Shown here: piece after piece, positions 56,584 through 64,000 of the stretch | Numbering within the stretch: the stretch's first letter is position 1 | How the letters are laid out: every line of letters starts with the position of its first letter | From: Amia ocellicauda | Lineage: Eukaryota > Chordata > Actinopteri > Amiiformes > Amiidae | NCBI RefSeq assembly: GCF_036373705.1 | Contig: NC_089856.1 | Coordinates: 6,892,501-6,956,500, forward strand | Length of the DNA stretch: 64,000 nt | Direction: 5' to 3' | The notes under the pieces: model-generated | The model's input: the letters and a program-made list of their open reading frames with translations, nothing else | The model's database searches: none | What the model was told of the DNA's origin: nothing | Position numbers and translations under genes: made by a program

Positions 56584-59500
56584 TGACTTGGGAAGGGAAA
56601 ACGTGGACAGGAACCCAAAATGTATGTGTTGTGAAAGGTATATAGTACTTCTCCAGTTCAATGCTGCCCCCTAGAGGAACCTGTAGCTCTGTACTTGTGT
56701 GCCAATCATTGCAGTCATAACAGGTTTCTCTGTAATTCATGTTCTGTAGATTAGAAGACCAATGCAGTTCTCTTTAAGAAGTTGCAATACAAATTTGAAA
56801 ACATTTATAAACATAAAACCTGAATTACCTAAGTTCATCTACTATCTCAAATGAAGGTAATTTTACCTGCAAATATTAAATAGAAACATGCACGGTTCCT
56901 AAAATTATGCTAGTGTGTGTTCGCAAGGTGAATAGTACATTTCTTTCAACTTTTTTTCTTAATAAGCAGAGCAGGAAAGAAATACCCATTTTGATAATAT
57001 ACTGGAAATTGATTTAGGAAACCCAAGGAGCTCTCTCTAATACTATTGTGACACACATAAAATAAAGTAAATACATACTAAATAAAGGGATGGTGGAGAA
57101 AAGGTGTGCGTTGGAGGAATGCATTTGCATATTCAAATAAACGAGACCAATAAAAGAGACCAAACTTTGGCTCGACTCTACTAATGTCTTTTTAGTCTGC
57201 ACTGCGGCCTGGCTGATTGCTGGCTCTCAATAGAAAGGGGCTTTAGAAGTATCAATCAATAGTTCCAGCTCCTGCACACCAGTCCCCTATTCAGACATCA
57301 GGCACATTTGAAATTCTCAGCAGTATGCCCGCTTATAAGGTGGTGATTATTGGTGACTATTGTTAAGACATGTTGAGATTACGTCACCAGCAGTATGTGA
57401 AATGCCTCCTGAGGGTCAGTGTGTCTCATATGGCGGGTGAATCGGAAGTACTGACTGGTAATAATAGTGTTATACACGCTGGCATGAATTTTATACAATT
57501 TTCACGATCAGATATTAATTTTATGTTCAAAAAGAAAAAAGTAGCAATTATCCTCTTAAAACTGCTGGCTGACAAACTGGCATGCCTCTACAAACAGTGG
57601 CTTTTATAATTGGAATAACTTTGGGGAAAGGCTTGGTTTTTACAAAAGAGGCAGGCTCCGACCTAAGTGATCAGACAACATGGCTCTTAGGGAGCACTGA
57701 CCAAGCCACAGCCTTGCAGTCCTATACTGTTCAACTCCCTATAGCCATCCTTGACCCAGGATCACTGTCCGATGAAGACAATAGATTTTCACTGCATGTA
57801 CTACATTAGACCAAAAAGCGATCTATCTCATTGCAAACATAACTCTTCCCCATCTTCTGTTTTTTTCATTCACTAGGGGCCCTGACACCAGTGACTTGAT
57901 TAGAAGTGAGCCAATGTGGTCCGTTGTGTTGATGTTCAAATGGACTGACCTCTGTAGTGAGAAAGGCAAGTAAGATGCTCAAGGTTGCTGTTAGACGGTC
58001 GTACCCACCTGCTCGGTGGTGTTCTTGTCAAATAAATATTGATTAATTAAGACTGAAATACAACTACAAAGGGAAGATCTAATTCGTTTTAAATTACTGT
58101 CAAGCAATTCAACAATCACTTTGATTACAAAGATTTGTATATAGGTATACTTTGTAGATTATAAAAAAACAACATACATTTACAGTCTCGCCTCATCTTC
58201 CCAGAATGATTGCCTTGTCTCTCCATTCATTCTCTAATGGTCTCAAATCAGTTGACCATGTCAGTTGTCCAGTCTCCACTCTCTACTGAAAACTACTGGC
58301 CCTACATTCTCTCTGTGCTGCTTCAACATCCATCCATCCATCCACCCATCCATCCATGTTCAACAACTGCTTCTACCAGAACAGGGTTGCTGTGAGCTGG
58401 AGCCAACCTTGCTGACAACAGGACACACAGCTGCTTTAATATCCTTATACCCTAATGAGTCTTGAGAACATAATACATGTATATACAAAGTAAATATAAC
58501 TTTTTACTAAATCGGTGAATTTCAGTATGATTCAGTATGAGGCATCATGATTGAGAAAATAAAGTAAACCTAATTTCTTTTGCACAGCTTACAAGTCTTA
58601 TTGCACTTAATACACTGAAGAACTGATGAATTATGTAAACAAATTATTCAATTGTGTGAACATACCTTTATTATCGTATTACCATGTATCACTTGCTTTC
58701 AAACTGAGTTTATGCAGTCATTATTTGTTTTGCTGCATCACTTCATACAGTTACAAATTACAAGCCTGTTATACTTTATTACATGAAATGTAAAGAAAAG
58801 TACATAATGTGAAATTGTACTTTATATTTTATTCAAAATGTGTTTTTTACAAAAAAACAAAAACAGGAAAACAAGCAAAAATCAGTACACATGTATCATT
58901 TCAAGTGTGAAATAATAAAATATAAAAATAATAATAATAAAAAATAAAATAAAAATCAGTCAATATTCTGTATGCAATTTAAGTCCACACTGAACAACCA
59001 CACTGTTATAGTAACAGTCTCTTATAAAAACATTTGTGCCTTTATTCTGTTGAACCTCAGTCTGATGCATTCAAATGCAAGACGAAGAGGAAGAGTTTGT
59101 CAAATGTCCCTGTTTTGAAGGGATTCCTTCAAGGAAAGATTGGAAAATTCATATTAAAAGATCGAAGATTTGTAACATATCCAATGGCATCCCATATTTT
59201 GTTATCCATATGAAGACCATTTATTTCATTTTGAACACATGTGGTTCTTGGACTGGTTTTAAATTCCTGCATCAGCTGTAAAATACAATTGAGAAGCATT
59301 TGTATTGCATACTCATACTTAAATAACTTCAGCTTGACCTTGTTGGTTACTTTCCTCAAACAAAAACACGGCACCCGCAGTTGAATTTACCAAGCTATAG
59401 ACCATAATCATGTATCACCTGTGGCCTGGAGATTAAAACAAACAAACAAAAAACAATAAGTATACTCTTTCTTTAGTAATGATTATGAATTAAAATGTAT

Positions 59501-62381
59501 AGAGCACAGACACATAGAAACTAACAAATTAATAACATGATCTGTTGTCTTACAAGTCCCCTATTAGACATTGTGTAAAAACCCAATGTAGTAGACAATT
59601 ATATTTTTTCTTTCTTATTAAAACAAAAACTTGCTTTTCATGCATAGAGATACCCTCTTTCAAATGTTCATAGCTGTTGATAGACTATATACACAACATA
59701 ATCTGATTCTGCTATCAGTCTTTGGGCAGTGAAACTACTGCAGATTTGGAAACAAATATTACATTTAAAATTTAAATGACAAAATAAAACAATGCAATAA
59801 TGCTTTAACATTATTATTGTTAATTAAGATAAATATTGTATCCATTAACCTGGTTTACCATTTTTCAGAGATCAATGTAAGATAAAGTAAGATCCTGCTC
59901 CTGGCACTCTTTCGTCAAACACATCCTATCAAATATCAATGGGATGAAGGTGAGGAGTCTGGAGACAGGTGTTCAAAACTGTTCTTCCTCTTTCTAATTC
60001 AGAATTGGTGTAGTCTGTGTGTTTGGGGTCATTATGCCAATTAAATTAATGCACAAGTAGCCTTCCTGGGGTAAAGCAGGGCAATTTCTAACCTTCAAAT
60101 TACACTTCATGTTTTACTTCAGCTACTACACAATTTTAGACTCCTGCCCTGCAGTGTTTCCTTGGTCTGAAAACTCCTTAATCACTCTTTTTACCAGTTT
60201 CTACAGGTTCATTCACAGCATACCCTCTCTTACAAACTATACCTTCTAATACAAAATCATATTTTCAACATGATAACTTACCATTTACTTCTCCCGTACC
60301 TGCCTGTTTAACTGGCTTGTTCCAAGAGTTTCAAATGGTTCCATTTTCTTTGTTCTGGTTTTAAAAAGTGTGCAGCCTTCGGACTGCAATGGCAATAGCT
60401 GAGGTAAAATGTCAGAAATAATCTTTGAACAGATTGGATATAAACCGAATAAACCATTTGTTTATGTACTGTTTACCTTTTGTAGTAGGATTGTATTAAG
60501 CTCTGCATAATTTGGATTACCAGGGTACGCAATGAACACACACTGAAATTAACATTCTGCCTGCTCCACTACAAGACAAATACCAAACTCTGTGAAACCT
60601 GGACATTGTTTTACCTGAAAAACTTCATTAACTAAAAGTCCATTAACTGAAGTGACATAAAAAAATGCTACACTACCTAAAATCTGAATTAAATACAATG
60701 TTGTACGGGTCAGAATTGTATTACAGCATTCATTCATTTTTTAACCATTGGGAATTTAAAATAATTATTGATGCAATATTTAATTTCTGGTATAACAGAA
60801 AACATATTAGACCAAAGTATTCAGTGGTTTTGACATTGTTTCTTTCCAACTTGTCTATTATGTATTTTAATGAAATACTACAAAATAATTGTAAAACTCT
60901 TCTTTTCTCAAATGGTTTCATGTATCCTATACTTTTGAAGATTAAGCCAAACATTTCTGCTTGTTATATATAAAGCAAAATCATTAATCAACAGAAAAAA
61001 TTATAATAAGAGACTAGCCCTTTGAGTAAGGTTGCTGCTTACAATGTTACTACCACCAAAAGCATTTGTAAAAAGTCGTACAAAAGGTCAGAAAACATGT
61101 CTTCAGCTTGCTTTGAACATGGCATGTTAGGAAGATCACACTGCAGTCATAATATCATGACCACAGAAAACCTTCTGATTAAAGAAAGGGATTAGGAAAA
61201 TAATGCACCCCTCATGCTGCCCTTCACAGGACAATACATCACACTGATGTGCATAGTGGAAGAAAATGTATTTATACTATGTTATGCAATTAAATAAATA
61301 TATGTGTTACTGGAAATTATGCAAGTGTACATATTTTAAAGTTTTTCTTCTTAACTTTTAACTTATACACTTTATTTTTATAGGAGGGAGGGACCTGCTA
61401 TAAATCACACAAATTCATGTACTTGTAACCAAAGAGATATATTTTATGGTGCAAATTAATCTAGAAAAAGAGAGATGATACAGAAACCTATATTCTGATA
61501 AGTATTTATGCCATCCAGATTTATATACGTACTGGTAACATAGTTACATCCTGCAAAATGGCGATCAGTTCCGTTATAAAAAACGACACAATGTTAAAAT
61601 TAAATGTTGAGGCCTGAAGAGTTTGCGCATGTCTGACTGCTTTTATTGTTGTGTAAAAGAGGGATTCAGGTAGTCTCGTTATTTTCTGCCACAATAAGAA
61701 AAGACACAAAAAGTATGGACAATCATAGAGGGTCATAAGAAGGACTATCGTCGATCAATTTTATATTTTGCATACATCACTAGACTGTTAAAATGAAGCA
61801 TCACTTACACAAACATTAATTCTCTGACTTTAAAGGTATATGGTTATCAAAACAGGACATTTATGGGAAATTAAATTTAAAAAAGCTTGTAACAATGCCA
61901 TAAATAGGGATGTTTGATTTTTCCATTGTATAACATAAACAACTCCAAAAATCCTTATAAAAACAGCATTAGTACAAAATTGGATGTGTGAGCTAGTAAC
62001 CTTGAGAATGAGAAAAGAGGTTGTCATGAGCCAGGCTTAAAGAAACCCTTGCGTACTGTAAACAAGAAAAGTGTACTTGGGAAGAAATGGATCAAAGGGT
62101 TTCACAGTCAGATGGAGCGAGTGGAAGCCAGTCTGCTGGTTGTGAATGCAGATTTCAGTAAGCTTCAGCAACGGGGATCCTGAAGTAAAACACATTATAC
62201 GGGCGGAACAGAGGATGGCATCCTCCAAAATCAAAGCAGAGGGTCTGAAGCCCTGACAATGCTGTTATTAGCTACAGCTTTGCATCAAATCCTTCCTTGC
62301 CAAGATGGTGCAAGCCTGTCGGGCCGAACAACAGCACCTTCACCTCTTGAAAGATGTAAAGCTGCATAGCATGGAGGTGTA
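56584..62381. other. AT-rich intergenic region and probable 3' UTR of the SAMD13-like gene
   Basis: No coding exon is recognised. Simple repeats are few: a CATC tract at 58327-58357, and A/AAT-rich runs near 58850-58950. The part nearest 62381 is probably the 3' UTR of the minus-strand SAM gene; no polyadenylation site can be chosen among many AATAAA-like strings. Confidence 0.4.
58327..58357. repeat. (CATC)n microsatellite
   Basis: About seven CATC units with one interruption. Confidence 0.85.
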
Positions 62382-62531
62382 TCAGCACAGTGCGCTGTCA
62401 TCCTGGAAGTGGGTCCTCTGGAGCTCCTTGACATGATATTCATAGATCTTGAGGGCAGGGCCAAGTCTGATTGACAGCCCTGTCAGCACATCATTCCGCT
62501 GCATGAGAAGGAGGGATTTTCCATCAATTTC
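62382..62531 (-). CDS. samd13: last coding exon of a SAMD13-like SAM-domain protein
   Basis: The minus-strand exon begins after a CACACAG acceptor and encodes 49 residues and a TGA stop (62384-62382). It is the second half of a SAM domain: [35 protein letters not shown], then a short tail ending SALC. The block [15 protein letters not shown] and [13 protein letters not shown] match vertebrate SAMD13 as I remember it; SAM domains of PHC, SCM or L3MBTL proteins differ at these positions. SAM domains mediate protein-protein polymerisation, but the role of SAMD13 is not known to me. The exon enters in phase 0. Earlier exons must lie to the right, beyond 64000 or unrecognised in 62532-64000. Confidence 0.78.
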   Translation of the reverse strand, partial: EIDGKSLLLMQRNDVLTGLSIRLGPALKIYEYHVKELQRTHFQDDSALC

Positions 62532-64000
62532 CTGTGTGGGGGGTTCAAGCAGAATGATGAGAAACAGGAGAGTAAGGCAATGATGTCCTACATTTGCTAT
62601 TTTGCAGAGTGACTCTACACCTGGTCATGGGCCCAGTTCAATAAAACCTGTTTGCATGCTGCTAATGCAAAACATTGCAAATAAGTCACAGCTCTGAATA
62701 TCACAGCGCCATGTCCGGCTGTATTAAAACTAAAATATCAGGAGCTGCAAACAGGGAGGAGACATGCTTTGCCAGTGTATTAAGGCCCTGTGAAATCTGC
62801 ATTGCAGAGAAACACGGACAGCATTTCAGGGGGAAAAAATGTATCAGTTAAAATAATTATATATACAAATTGAATATAATATTGAATTGAATAGAAATAC
62901 ATTGAAATAGCACTGTTTAACAAGAGGCTTTTAGAAACACACAATCATGGGAATGCATGTAAAAAATGCACTAGTTGCCCAAAATCAGTCCAATATTTAT
63001 TTATGACAATCCCAAAGTAAATCAATATATGTGGTGTTTTTACCCTTCACTACATTTACATGAATAAACCCACTCCCCCATTTATGTACATATTGTTGTA
63101 CTGAAATTATTATTTACTTGTATTAAAAATACATGAATGAAATAAAATTAACAGCTCGAATAAACAATTTGCAAAGAGTGTACAGACTTGCTAAATATAG
63201 TGTGAAGAATGTATTTTACACAAGTGATTTAGTCACACGCTGTGGATCATTCTGCGCAGAAGCAACCCAAAATTGAGCCATGTGTTCACAGAAATCTTTC
63301 TGAGAACATCGCTGCTTAAATAAATCAGGGGCTGCACAGAATCTGAGATTTGAGGTTGTGAGACATTTAGCAACAGTAGTGAAGAAAACAAAGGAGAGTG
63401 TTTCTGAGACTTTTGTATTTTGGAACTTGGAATTCAGTCAAAATACACATCACTGTAACACCTGAGCAATGTAGAAAAAAAGTTACCCAAAATGTAGGTA
63501 CCCACCTAAAGTAATTTTTTCACCCACAATGAAAAAATCTAACATAAAAACAAGCCCGATTGGGCGTGAAAGATTAAGGCAAAACAACAACCAATAGAAG
63601 TTATAATTCTATAGCTTCTGATATGCCAAGTCATACTCTCAACAGCAGGTAAGATTTGTCGGCTGTATATTTTAGTATTTAAGTCAGTGCAGTTGTACAG
63701 AGTAGGTTTGGTCAGTGGAACAGCATTGGCAATGATGATGCAGCTCATTCGTTACTATGAAAATGTCGGAAGCTCTGACTTGGTGTTTTAAATTCCTGGA
63801 GGTTCTGTTGGGAAATTAAATCCATCTGCCCACACATTAAACATAATGCTTAATGCCAAACTTGCATGTGTAACACATGGATAGAGTTATTAGCAGTAAC
63901 CAAATTATCAGAAACCAAGTTGAAAGTGAATATAATGAATCGCTGACAAAGAAAATGCAATTATGTTTCATAATGGGGATTGTCTCCGAGAGACATATTA
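62532..64000 (-). other. probable intron of the SAMD13-like gene
   Basis: AT-rich sequence upstream of the SAM exon. I see no further exon or known repeat. Confidence 0.4.

Overview
This window looks like nuclear DNA of a ray-finned fish. The evidence is multi-exon vertebrate genes with GT-AG introns, several families of fish-type Tc1/mariner transposons, a DIRS-type tyrosine-recombinase retrotransposon, a Ty3/gypsy relic, fish-type SINE tails, long TA/GT/GTGA microsatellites, and TRIM genes of the fish 'zinc-binding protein A33 / TRIM35-like' kind. I cannot name the species from sequence alone.

Layout. (1) 1-10.8 kb, minus strand: the first nine coding exons of a VCP/p97 (Cdc48) AAA+ ATPase gene, reading leftward off the window. 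Its GC-rich promoter holds a 12-bp minisatellite just upstream of the ATG. The protein is intact as far as it goes but seems more diverged than vertebrate VCP normally is. (2) 10.8-16.5 kb: transposon and microsatellite territory, including a full-length 1221-bp Tc1 element inserted in a TA microsatellite. (3) 16.56-18.2 kb, plus: an intact single-exon TRIM gene (RING, B-box, coiled coil, PRY-SPRY; 548 aa). (4) 21.2-32.8 kb, plus: six phase-compatible exons resembling the two ends of TRANK1 (an N-terminal TPR, then UvrD-type helicase motif VI and C-terminal TPRs). The ankyrin and ATPase core is absent, and the gap is filled by gypsy and Tc1 elements. (5) 33-44 kb: relics, a SINE, and a 5.3-kb decayed DIRS-like retrotransposon. 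(6) 44.3-56.6 kb: two TRIM genes arranged tail to tail. Each has six coding exons of identical lengths (405, 96, 231, 23, 119, 536 nt), each predicts 469 aa, and each has an interferon-type ISRE about 55 bp upstream of its ATG. They are an inverted duplicate pair. (7) 56.6-64 kb: AT-rich sequence with the last coding exon of a SAMD13-like SAM-domain gene on the minus strand.

How the genes relate. The three TRIM genes are probable ubiquitin ligases, and the ISREs suggest that the paired ones respond to interferon. VCP is a general unfoldase for ubiquitinated proteins. I see no evidence that these genes form one system; the strongest local signals are gene-family expansion and repeated transposon insertion. 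All exon boundaries were found by eye from splice sites, reading phase and family similarity recalled from memory; no database search was possible.
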